Assembly (NCBI GenBank): GCA_964355675.1
Contig: CAYHEC010000007.1
Coordinates: 1 to 64,000 of the forward strand
DNA from: CAMBDS01 sp964355675
Lineage (GTDB): Bacteria; Electryoneota; AABM5-125-24; Hatepunaeales; Hatepunaeaceae
Direction of reading: 5' to 3'
DNA: 64,000 nucleotides
The first letter of the stretch is position 1. Every line of letters starts with the position of its first letter. The translations under genes were made by a program, and so were the position numbers. A model generated the notes under the pieces. It was not told the DNA's origin. It ran no database searches and saw only the letters and a list, made by a program, of their open reading frames with translations. Of the stretch, positions 32,391-40,681 are shown one piece after another.

Positions 32391-33305
32391 TTAACGATAT
32401 TTATGTAAATTATTTCCCAGCAATTCCTCAATCTCGTCTAATTTCGATATTCCCATTCGCCCGGAGAGTTTCCTCGTCGAAAGCGCGGCGGCGGCATTCG
32501 CAAAGCGCATCGAAGGTTCTATATCCCATCCTTCAAGGATTCCGTAGATCAAACCGCCGTGGAATATATCTCCAGCGCCAGTCGTATCGATAACCCCTGC
32601 GACAGGAAAACCTTCGACAAAACAGTTGCTGTTTGCGCTGTGCCAGTACGCGCCGGTTTCGCCAGCCGTCACAATAGCGTGCTCGACGCCGGACTCGACC
32701 AACCTCAACGCCAATTGCTTGGCGTCCAGACCCGGTGAAAAAGTATCGGCGAAATCACTTGAAACGACGGCATAATCCAGCAGAGGAAGCATCTTCGTCA
32801 TCATTGGCCTGACCGCTCCTGCGTCAAGCATAGTGGTGACGCCCATCCGTTTCGCCTCTCGCAGGCCAGCCAGAGTCGCTTCTACCGCTCTGCCATCGAC
32901 AAGAAACAATCGGCAATCTGTTGTCAGCCTCAGGTCAAGCTCTGATTCTGATGGAAAGCCGAAATTCGTTAAGTCGAGCGCAACCGTGCGTGAGCCATCT
33001 TCGGCGTCGATCCAGATGTTGGCACGGGCAGTCTTGACTGATGGGTCGATCAGCATCCCGGAACACTCAACTCCGCTCGCTTGCAAACCGTCGATAACGA
33101 GCCTTCCATCAGCATCGGCGCCTACTTTCCCGACGAAACGCGCCGATTTACCGAGAGAAGCCACCATCTGACACGCCGTAGGAACCGGACCACCCCCGAT
33201 GGTCAGTGATTGAATAATATCGCCCTTCTTGCCTTTGATGGGAAATGGCTTCAATATCGAAAGGTAGTCGGCACAACAGTGCCCGAAACCGAATAAGTCA
33301 ACCAT
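32391..33305 (-). CDS. PfkB family carbohydrate kinase
   Basis: A 304-residue ribokinase-fold enzyme. The N-terminal GFGHCCADYL and GGGPVPTACQMVASLG (about 38-52) form the sugar site. VIDTTGAGDIFHGGLIYGI carries the anion hole and catalytic base (Asp246). It phosphorylates a sugar, nucleoside or sugar acid with ATP in the cytoplasm; the substrate cannot be told. The start codon is divergent from the 33,468 gene and 162 bases away. Downstream on the same strand are the small membrane protein and lipoprotein, separated by a 99-base inverted repeat. Confidence 0.9.
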   Translation of the reverse strand: MVDLFGFGHCCADYLSILKPFPIKGKKGDIIQSLTIGGGPVPTACQMVASLGKSARFVGKVGADADGRLVIDGLQASGVECSGMLIDPSVKTARANIWIDAEDGSRTVALDLTNFGFPSESELDLRLTTDCRLFLVDGRAVEATLAGLREAKRMGVTTMLDAGAVRPMMTKMLPLLDYAVVSSDFADTFSPGLDAKQLALRLVESGVEHAIVTAGETGAYWHSANSNCFVEGFPVAGVIDTTGAGDIFHGGLIYGILEGWDIEPSMRFANAAAALSTRKLSGRMGISKLDEIEELLGNNLHKYR

Positions 33306-33388
33306 AAAAGACCTTGGAATTGTAGTTGAGATTGCTTCTCCCGATCAGGTCGGGGGTCACAAAGACAAAATTACTTTCGCTAAAGCAC

Positions 33389-33417
33389 TTGACTCAGGGC
33401 GATATTCTAAGTATAAT
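33389..33417 (+). promoter_or_regulatory. sigma70-type promoter for the 33,468 secreted protein
   Basis: TTGACT, a 17-base spacer and a perfect TATAAT, about 50 bases before the ATG at 33,468. Confidence 0.75.
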
Positions 33418-33467
33418 ACTTTATCAGCAAAAATGCCAGAACTCTGACTACTCTTAGGAGCTACTTC

Positions 33468-36400
33468 ATGCACCGATCAATTTTCCTCGCCGCCGGACTG
33501 ATGATGATCATTTCGCCGGCGATTAATGCCCGTATAATAAACGTTCCAAACGATTTCGAGACAATTCAAACGGCTATCGACGATGCCTCAGCGAATCAGG
33601 TCGATACCGTCTTGGTAGAAAATGGAGTTTATCGTGGCGCTGGCAATACAAATCTCTCGATCAGTCGAGAGCTTGTGCTGATGTCTGCGAACGGCGCGCT
33701 CGAAACAACCATCGATTGCGAAGGCGCCGCTGATTCCCGCACGATCTTTTCGACGACATCAGTTACCATTGCCGGTTTTACGATCACCGGAGCGACTACC
33801 AACGGAATTCGCGTCGATAATGCCCAACGGTTACTGATCGATGGCTGTCGGTTCGTCGAAAATAACGGAAATGTTGCCCAGCAGTCAGGAGGCGGATTTC
33901 AGCTAAGAACCTGTGTCGGTAGAATAACGAACTGCATCTTCGAAGGAAACAGTAATATCGGATCTGGCGGCGGGGGAATAATGAACACATCGCGGTTAAC
34001 TATTGAAGGTTGCGTGTTCCGCTCAAATCACGCCGATCGTTTTGGCGGCGCTCTTCACATCACCACCAACAATACCGTCACTATCTTAAACTGTCTCTTC
34101 ACCCAAAATACCGCCGGTATCGATGGCGGGGCAATTGGGCATTCGGCAGTAGCCACCACAGATATTTCTTTTTGTACTTTCATAGAAAATGAAGCGACCG
34201 GATTGGGCGGCGCCATCTACAAGGGTTCGAATTCCAATCCGACTATCACTGACTGCATTTTTTGGGGCAATCGCGCCACAAGGGGCAATCAGCTTGCCGA
34301 ACAGATTCCTCCCAACGGTGGCGAGATTATCATCAATTTCTGTATTGTTGAGGGTGGAGCAGATGAAGGTGATGAAAATGGTGAAGGCGCGTGGGGCGGC
34401 GAAAATATTATCGATGAGGAGCCCATGCTGACCGATGGTCGGGAACCGGTCTGGGGCATGAACGGATTTTTCCTGAATCAGGAGGAAAGCCCGGCAGTCG
34501 ATGCAGGCTCTGCCGGGGCAGAAGAGCTTGGCGTCGATATCCTGACAACCAACCCCGATCTTACTACCGACGCCGATCAAGCTGATCTTGGATTCCACTA
34601 CTGGATCGGATGGTACAATATCTTCGGCAGAGTCTATGGCAGAGTACTTGACTTAGCAGATGACTCTCCGATCGAAGGCGTTCGTGTAACAACCACTTTG
34701 AACCAATCAGCAATTACTGATGACGAAGGAAATTGGGAAATTCCTGAGGCACGAGTCGGCGTGTTCGACATCACCGCGACAAAAGCCTATTACTTCCCGG
34801 TAACCCTCAACGATCAGGAAGTAGAGGAAGACGGCGAGCTCGAAGTTACCCACCGACTACCCCATCCGGAATTTAGACTTTCCGTCGAAGAATTTGCTTC
34901 AGAAATTGGGGTTGAAGATACTACAGACGTCATTTTTGAAGTTTTCAACGACGGGAATGGACCGGTTTCTTGGAGTGCCTATGCCAAACTGAGGGATGAG
35001 GACAATCAAGATCCATGGGAGTCGATAAATACGTTCCCTGTTGGCAACGATGTGCAGGATAATCGGATCACCGGGGTCGCGTTCGATGGTGAACATTATT
35101 ACGTTTCCGGAGCTGACGCAGACGAGCCGAGTAAAATCTATGTTCTTGATACCGAAGGCAGGCAAACCGGGGAGTTTGTACAGGCAGGATCGGCACGTTT
35201 TGGGATGCGAGATCTGGCTTGGGACGGGGAGTTGCTCTGGGGAGCATCCAATCAGGATATAATCGGCTTCACCACGGATGGTGATTCAATCACTTCGTTT
35301 CAGGGGCCATTCAATCCGACCTACGCCGTTACCTACGACTCCGATAACGAACTATTTTGGCTCAGTGCTATCACTACCGATATCTTCGGCTATGATCGCG
35401 CCGGAAATCAGGTTGCCAGACTTAACCGTGGTAGCATCAGAATTTACGGACTCGCCCACTGGTCAGACGATCCTGATGGAGCTACGCTCTACATTCATGG
35501 CAACACGGCCGCTGAGGCGGCACCACAAGTATTTAAAATCAATCCTGATAATGGTGAGACAACTACTGTCGACACGCTGGCAACGCCTGCAAACAGCAAT
35601 GCAGAAGGCGCTGAAATATTTGACGGGATTGATTCCTACGCGACTTCAATGATTACGGTTTACAATCACGCTGATGGCGATTACATCGGTATCTGGCGAA
35701 TCAATAAACGAGATGGATGGGCGCTTTTTGAACCTGCGGAAGGAATCGTCGAAGGCGGGGAATCGATGGAAGTCACTATGACTTTGACGTCGAACGAATT
35801 TGTCGAAGGGTTGTATCATGCCGAGGCGCACTTCGCCTTTTCAGCACTCGGCGACAGTATAACAATCCCGATTGAGATGCAGGTCGTTGCCGGAGCTGTC
35901 CATGCTGTCAGAGCAATCCCTTTACCAATGGGTTGGAGTCTGATTTCATCGCACCTGCAACCCGATGACGCCGATATCCGCACGATTATGCAACCATTGG
36001 TCGATGCCGGCCGGCTGATGTTTATGAAAGATACTGAGGGACGGATTTACATACCGCGTCCACAAAATCCATTTATTAACATGCAACCATGGGATGTCGA
36101 GCGACCCTATTGGATCAAGTTGAACTCGCCGGGCATCCTGCGGCTGGAAGGCGTTACCGTTTTGCCTGACAGGCCTCTTAACCTAAATCAAGGTTGGAAC
36201 GGCGTTGCCTATCTCCCACGTGTAATAATGGATCCACGACGGGCTTTCGAAGGAATCATCGATGACGTCGAACTCGTCCGTGATGGTGAAGGACGCTTCC
36301 TGTTGCCACGCTATAATTTCAGCAATCTCCAGCCGTGCAGGCAGGGGAATGGCTATCTTGTCAAAGTCAGTCGTGACGTTGAATTCGTCTGGGGAGGCGC

Positions 36401-37040
36401 TCCGCAAAACGATTTCGCCCTGCCGCCTCAACGCCTTGAGAAATTGCCGGAGCGCTTCGAAGTCCCAAGTCCCACTGGTTTCACCATGTCAGTTTTGATG
36501 CTCGCCGCCAGCCAGGACGGGGACGAAATTGCCATCCTGAGTAGAGATAGGATTGTTGGAGGTGGAGTTGTCAGCGGTGGAATGTGTGGATTTGCTGTGC
36601 CGGGGGATGATCCTTTGACCCCGGAAATCGAAGGCGCAGTTGAGGGTGAAGCTCTCGAGGTTGTCAGGTACAGGCTCGACGTTGCCGAGGTCGTTTCGCC
36701 GAAATTGATCGAAGGCGGTTTGACCTATACCCGAGGCGGATTGACTGTAGCCGAATTGTCAGGCGCAAGCCTCCCCGAATCGGCAATGTTGATCGGAGCT
36801 TTCCCGAATCCTTTCAACTCGACCACCGCCGTAAATGTTTCGATTCCGGCGGCAGGAGAAGTGAGAATTGGCTTGTTCGACACCGAGGGACGATTGATCT
36901 TGAAGGTCTATCAAGGTTCTGTTCCAGCAGGACAGCATCGTTTTGCCATCGATGGCGGACAACTGTCTTCCGGGCTTTACTTCCTCAAACTTGATAATGG
37001 CACAAGACAAGCCACCACTCGACTTCTGCTAATTCGTTAA
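33468..37040 (+). CDS. large secreted beta-helix / propeller / GWN protein with sorting domain
   Basis: A 1,190-residue secreted protein. The signal peptide is MHRSIFLAAGLMMIISPAIN. Residues 25-330 are a right-handed parallel beta-helix (VPNDFETIQTAIDDASANQV, then rungs rich in GGGI/GGAL and NCLF/NCIF). A carboxypeptidase-regulatory-like domain follows (YGRVLDLADDSPIEGVRVTT, about 385-460). A propeller-like region (470-790) is clearly paralogous to that of the 21,573 protein (GMRDLAWDGELLWGASNQDI). One GWN module (about 815-980), a TMSVLM domain and the sorting domain (AFPNPFNSTTAVNVSIP) complete it. TTAGGAGCTACTTC precedes the ATG. No palindromic repeats break its loops. Surface adhesion or polymer binding is plausible; the function is unknown. 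Confidence 0.88.
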   Translation: MHRSIFLAAGLMMIISPAINARIINVPNDFETIQTAIDDASANQVDTVLVENGVYRGAGNTNLSISRELVLMSANGALETTIDCEGAADSRTIFSTTSVTIAGFTITGATTNGIRVDNAQRLLIDGCRFVENNGNVAQQSGGGFQLRTCVGRITNCIFEGNSNIGSGGGGIMNTSRLTIEGCVFRSNHADRFGGALHITTNNTVTILNCLFTQNTAGIDGGAIGHSAVATTDISFCTFIENEATGLGGAIYKGSNSNPTITDCIFWGNRATRGNQLAEQIPPNGGEIIINFCIVEGGADEGDENGEGAWGGENIIDEEPMLTDGREPVWGMNGFFLNQEESPAVDAGSAGAEELGVDILTTNPDLTTDADQADLGFHYWIGWYNIFGRVYGRVLDLADDSPIEGVRVTTTLNQSAITDDEGNWEIPEARVGVFDITATKAYYFPVTLNDQEVEEDGELEVTHRLPHPEFRLSVEEFASEIGVEDTTDVIFEVFNDGNGPVSWSAYAKLRDEDNQDPWESINTFPVGNDVQDNRITGVAFDGEHYYVSGADADEPSKIYVLDTEGRQTGEFVQAGSARFGMRDLAWDGELLWGASNQDIIGFTTDGDSITSFQGPFNPTYAVTYDSDNELFWLSAITTDIFGYDRAGNQVARLNRGSIRIYGLAHWSDDPDGATLYIHGNTAAEAAPQVFKINPDNGETTTVDTLATPANSNAEGAEIFDGIDSYATSMITVYNHADGDYIGIWRINKRDGWALFEPAEGIVEGGESMEVTMTLTSNEFVEGLYHAEAHFAFSALGDSITIPIEMQVVAGAVHAVRAIPLPMGWSLISSHLQPDDADIRTIMQPLVDAGRLMFMKDTEGRIYIPRPQNPFINMQPWDVERPYWIKLNSPGILRLEGVTVLPDRPLNLNQGWNGVAYLPRVIMDPRRAFEGIIDDVELVRDGEGRFLLPRYNFSNLQPCRQGNGYLVKVSRDVEFVWGGAPQNDFALPPQRLEKLPERFEVPSPTGFTMSVLMLAASQDGDEIAILSRDRIVGGGVVSGGMCGFAVPGDDPLTPEIEGAVEGEALEVVRYRLDVAEVVSPKLIEGGLTYTRGGLTVAELSGASLPESAMLIGAFPNPFNSTTAVNVSIPAAGEVRIGLFDTEGRLILKVYQGSVPAGQHRFAIDGGQLSSGLYFLKLDNGTRQATTRLLLIR

Positions 37041-37100
37041 AACCTGAAGGCAATGTTAATCCGGTCACATCATAGTAGTACTTGGAGGGCGGACACTCTT

Positions 37101-37241
37101 GAGTTCGTTGATTTATTCAAAATTCACTTAGATCTGTTCAGGCGGACGTCCTCGTCCGCCCGAACTTAGTGCTTGTTTGTCGGCGGACGAGGACGTCCGC
37201 CTGAACAAAATCAGTATCTTCTCGAATAAATCAACGAACTC
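37101..37241. mobile_element. 141-bp miniature inverted-repeat element
   Basis: Ends are GAGTTCGTTGATTTATTC and its exact reverse complement; an inner inverted pair is TGTTCAGGCGGACGTCCTCG. It is flanked on both sides by ACTCTT (37,095-37,100 and 37,242-37,247). Removing the element and one ACTCTT restores a perfect 28-base arm of the surrounding CTTGGAG-type palindrome (37,079-37,310). It has no coding capacity and must be moved by a transposase coded elsewhere. Confidence 0.9.
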
Positions 37242-37347
37242 ACTCTTGTCCGCCCCAAAGCCAAATAAGCCTTGTTCAAAGGGCGGACAAGAGTGTCCGC
37301 CCTCCAAGTGAAGTTCACTATGATAGCCCCACGTAATAATTAGCAGG

Positions 37348-39033
37348 CTACTCTCCGGTCAATATCCTCTTCTGATAGTTCCTCTTCTCGGGAATTTTTT
37401 CAACAAACAGCTTCTTGCCGGAAAAAGGATCGGTTTCGGTATAATACATGACCGCTGACCATGTCGATGGCAACGGGGTGAAAATCTGTACCTGCTCAGG
37501 GCTGATGTGTAGATGGTCGAGCACAAACTCCCGTAGTTTATGCATCTCGCGCTCTCCGCAACCGGGGTGTGCCGCTATCAGGTAGTAAGTAAGAAACTGC
37601 TTCTCGCCTCCTTCTCGCGCCATCTCATTGAATCTTTTAGCAAATTCGACAACTCCAGCAGGATCAGGCTTACCCATCAGACGTAAGACCTTGGGGTCGC
37701 TATGTTCCGGGGCGATTTTCATCTGCCCGGAAATCGAATTCTGTACCAAATCGCGCAGATACCCCTCCCCCCACTGACGGTCGGCAAGCACCAGATCGAA
37801 CCGAATTCCCGAAGTTACAAATACCTTCTTTATCCCCTTTACTTCCCGTATTTTTTTCAGCAACCCGGTCTGCCTCGAGTGATTAACTCTTAGATCTTCG
37901 CAGGCTGATGGAAACAAACACCGTTTGTCGGGGCAAGCCCCAAGGGTATGCTTTCGTGCGCACTCAAAGCCATACATATTGCCTGTTGGAGCTCCGCCGA
38001 GGCTTAAGTAGCCAGTGAATTCCCGACGCCGAGAGATGGATTCTGTCTCGGCAAGAATCGAGCGTTCACTGCGCCACTGGACTGTGCGTCCCTGATGAAC
38101 GGCGATACCGCAGAAGTTGCATTCACCATAGCAACCGCGATGAGTCGGAATGCTGAAACGAAGCGTGTTCATAGCAACAACTTCGCCTTGATTCCGGTAA
38201 GATGGATGAGGTTCGCGCTCGAACTGCATATCATAAATTGCGTCCATCTGCGTGACCGGGAAGGGGAGGGGGGGCGGATTATGCACCAACCAGCGGTCGC
38301 CGTGAGCTTGAGCCATTCCCGTTGCCGTCACAGGATCGAGTTGGGAATAGAAGGTGCGAAACATTTCAGTAAACACTGACTTATCGGTGTTGGCGGCTTC
38401 GAAGGAGGGTAGCTTGATGTAAGCTTCCGGAGGAGTTTTAGCAACACGGCAAAGACCGCGAATATCATTGACCGGTTGATTGTTCTGAAAACAGTTGGCA
38501 AGTTCGACGACGGAAGACTCTGCCATACCGTAGAGAATGTAATCCGCCTTGGCGTCGAACAGAATGGAACGGCGAATGCTGTCAGTCCAGAAGTCGTAAT
38601 GTGCAACGCGGCGGAGGCTTGCCTCAAGCCCTCCGAGAACTATAGGTGGCGAGGGCTTGAAAAAGCGCCGGATCAGATTGGTATAGACCATCACTGCGCG
38701 GTCGGGGCGACGATCATTGACGCCACCGGGAGTGTAGTCGTCGAATTTGCGCCGCCGCTTCATTGCGGTGTAATTCGTGACCATCGAATCGACCGACCCA
38801 CCGGTGACTCCCCAGAAAAGCCTAGGCGCACCCAAGGCAGTAATATCCAAGGGCGAATTTACGTCCGGCTGGGCAATAATCCCGACCTTGAAACCAGCCC
38901 GGACAAGCCATTTTCCAATAATTGCCACACCAATATGCGGGCTGTCGATGTAACAGTCGCCCGTTACGAGGATGACGTCAAGGTAATCCCAGCCGAGTTT
39001 TTCCATCTCGGCGATGGTCATGGGAAGGTACAT
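37348..39033 (-). CDS. ygiQ: YgiQ family radical SAM protein
   Basis: A 561-residue cytoplasmic protein. The N-terminal UPF0313 part has DVILVTGDCYIDSPHIGVAI (about 19-38) and APRLFWGVTGGSVDSMV. The radical SAM cluster motif is C301xxxC305xxC308 in HRGCYGECNFCGIAVHQGR. The family makes a radical from S-adenosylmethionine; its substrate is not established. The later VTSGIRFDL and IAPEHSDPKVLRLMGKP are typical. It is slightly shorter than enterobacterial YgiQ at the C-terminus. It is a lone gene between repeat blocks. The translation start ATG fits homologues that begin MYLPMT. Confidence 0.93.
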   Translation of the reverse strand: MYLPMTIAEMEKLGWDYLDVILVTGDCYIDSPHIGVAIIGKWLVRAGFKVGIIAQPDVNSPLDITALGAPRLFWGVTGGSVDSMVTNYTAMKRRRKFDDYTPGGVNDRRPDRAVMVYTNLIRRFFKPSPPIVLGGLEASLRRVAHYDFWTDSIRRSILFDAKADYILYGMAESSVVELANCFQNNQPVNDIRGLCRVAKTPPEAYIKLPSFEAANTDKSVFTEMFRTFYSQLDPVTATGMAQAHGDRWLVHNPPPLPFPVTQMDAIYDMQFEREPHPSYRNQGEVVAMNTLRFSIPTHRGCYGECNFCGIAVHQGRTVQWRSERSILAETESISRRREFTGYLSLGGAPTGNMYGFECARKHTLGACPDKRCLFPSACEDLRVNHSRQTGLLKKIREVKGIKKVFVTSGIRFDLVLADRQWGEGYLRDLVQNSISGQMKIAPEHSDPKVLRLMGKPDPAGVVEFAKRFNEMAREGGEKQFLTYYLIAAHPGCGEREMHKLREFVLDHLHISPEQVQIFTPLPSTWSAVMYYTETDPFSGKKLFVEKIPEKRNYQKRILTGE

Positions 39034-39237
39034 TTATTCCTGTTTGAGTTCACAGCTTCAGCGTGTCTGGATGATCGTTCCTCGCGTAGAGGCCAATCCC
39101 GAAACTTCGGGATTGTGCCTGTCGGTTAAAACAGGAGGACGGGTCTCCCAACCCGTCCGTCGCGTAGAGGTGCAATCCGTGAAAGGCTGAAATTAACTGG
39201 TGCGATTTATTGTAACTCTTGGAGGGCGGATATTCCT

Positions 39238-39547
39238 GAGTTCGTTGATTTATTCGAGAAAATACTGATTTTGTTCAGGCGGACGTCCTCGTCCGCCGAC
39301 AAACAAGCACTAAGTTCGGGCGGACGAGGACGAGTTCGTTGATTTATTCGTTCGAGTAGAGATTTGATCCTCTTGGAGGGGGGGCTTCAGCCCCCCCTAA
39401 AGGACAATCAAGCACAAACAAGGGGGGGCTGAAGCCCCCCCTCCAAGAGAATCTTGTCCGAATTGGCGTCCCAAGCGAATAAATCAACGAACTCGAGGAC
39501 GTCCGCCTGAACAGATCTAAGTGAATTTTGAATAAATCAACGAACTC
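39238..39547. mobile_element. second copy of the 141-bp miniature element, split by a third insertion
   Basis: Ends GAGTTCGTTGATTTATTC and reverse complement; target duplication ATTCCT at 39,232-39,237 and 39,548-39,553. Leaving out the nested element and one of its duplications gives 141 bases, nearly identical to the copy at 37,101 in the opposite orientation. It lies inside another CTTGGAG-type palindrome. Confidence 0.9.
39332..39494. mobile_element. nested miniature inverted-repeat element (163 bp)
   Basis: Same 18-base ends as its host element, but different inside: a CTTGGAGG-type palindrome with GGGGGGCTTCAGCCCCCC arms. It is flanked by GAGGAC (39,326-39,331 and 39,495-39,500), a duplication of host-element sequence. 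Confidence 0.9.
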
Positions 39548-39640
39548 ATTCCTGTCTGCCCTAAGGGCGGGTTAAAACCCCGCCCTCCAAGTCATATTCA
39601 CTATAAAATGCTCTCGTAAGCGTGCTTTCAACAAAAAGAA

Positions 39641-40468
39641 TCAGGGGATAGAATCCGCAACCACCCTGAACCCTTGACTATTGGAAACAACTTGTGGTTC
39701 GTTTCCGCTACGGGTAGATGATCGGAAGTACGAATCCATAGCGGATGACCAACTGCCGCCTCGAATAATCCGTGCGCCTCTAAGAGGGTCGATCCAAACG
39801 CTACCATCGACCGGCGCTCCGATGTATGTCTCCTGATAGCAATCCATGCACCATTCGAGAACATTCCCGGACATATCGTGTACTCCCCAGTTGTTTGCCT
39901 TTTTTTTGCCGACCGGATGAGTCAAATTATGGGCGTTGCTGGGATACCACGCGTATGCATCGATCCGAGTGTAGTCCGGATCATCACCCCAGTAAAATCT
40001 CGTTTTTGTTCCTGCCCGACAAGCATACTCCCATTCCGCTTCAGATGGCAAACGAAACGCACCGTTCAACCGCAGGAGAAACTCCTGAGTATTATTCCAA
40101 GAGACAAAATAGACCGGAAAATCATCACCTTCGCCTTGCCCATGAGCCGGGTTATTCCCCATCACGGCTTGCCACTGCCCCTGCGTCACCTCATATTTAC
40201 CTATCCAAAAACCATTGGCGAACGCGACCGTATGAACCGGCCCTTCATTTTCTCTTCGATCTTGCTCGGTTTCAGGCGACCCCATCACGAAGCTCCCGGC
40301 GGGTATCCAGACCATCCGAATTGACTTGCCTGTATTACCCAGAGGGAAGTCGCGCCCAAAAATGTTTTGAGTCCCGCTTCCATCTCCAACCGGATTGCTG
40401 ATTTCTGAACAGCTTGCAATAACGAAGATGATTGCGTAAAAAGCAATTGTTTTGGTGAACGGAATCAT
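39641..40468 (-). CDS. SUMF1/FGE-domain lipoprotein
   Basis: A 275-residue lipoprotein (lipobox FVIASC, Cys20). The domain from about 48 on is the formylglycine-generating-enzyme (SUMF1) fold: MVWIPAGSFVMGSPETEQDR, FWIGKYEVTQGQWQAVMG, FRLPSEAEWEYACRAG, MSGNVLEWCMD and IIRGGSW. The catalytic cysteine pair of true formylglycine-generating enzymes, near the C-terminus, is not visible: RGGSWSSAMDSYFRSSTRSG has none. The protein therefore probably binds rather than oxidises a partner, as in many other exported SUMF1-domain proteins of this group. No sulfatase gene is nearby. Confidence 0.88.
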   Translation of the reverse strand: MIPFTKTIAFYAIIFVIASCSEISNPVGDGSGTQNIFGRDFPLGNTGKSIRMVWIPAGSFVMGSPETEQDRRENEGPVHTVAFANGFWIGKYEVTQGQWQAVMGNNPAHGQGEGDDFPVYFVSWNNTQEFLLRLNGAFRLPSEAEWEYACRAGTKTRFYWGDDPDYTRIDAYAWYPSNAHNLTHPVGKKKANNWGVHDMSGNVLEWCMDCYQETYIGAPVDGSVWIDPLRGARIIRGGSWSSAMDSYFRSSTRSGNEPQVVSNSQGFRVVADSIP

Positions 40469-40498
40469 GGCAAATTTGCTGTTTTCAATTTGATTTCT

Positions 40499-40640
40499 TG
40501 CCGCAGGGTGTCCTCACCCTGCGGCAAAGATACGATTTACAATTATTTGTCGCAGGGTGCGGACACCCTGCGACACACATTCTCGTATTCTCGGACAGAC
40601 TCAAGAGCGGTTTAAAAAGCCGCTCTCCAAGAGGATTACG
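40499..40640. repeat. CAGGGTG-type and CTCTCCAAG-type hairpins
   Basis: GCCGCAGGGTGTCCTCACCCTGCGGC is a near-perfect palindrome (split: GCCGCAGGGTG and its partner). A second, GTCGCAGGGTGCGGACACCC, follows at about 40,551. Then comes GAGCGGTTTAAAAAGCCGCTC before CCAAGAGG. No gene lies in 40,469-40,681. Confidence 0.75.
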
Positions 40641-40681
40641 AGTATTTTCTATACTCCTTAATGAGGACGACCTGCCTCTTG

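Noticed and set aside
38476..39129. 217-codon plus-strand open frame opposite ygiQ
   Set aside because: Antisense to a confidently assigned radical SAM gene; no domain and an atypical composition.
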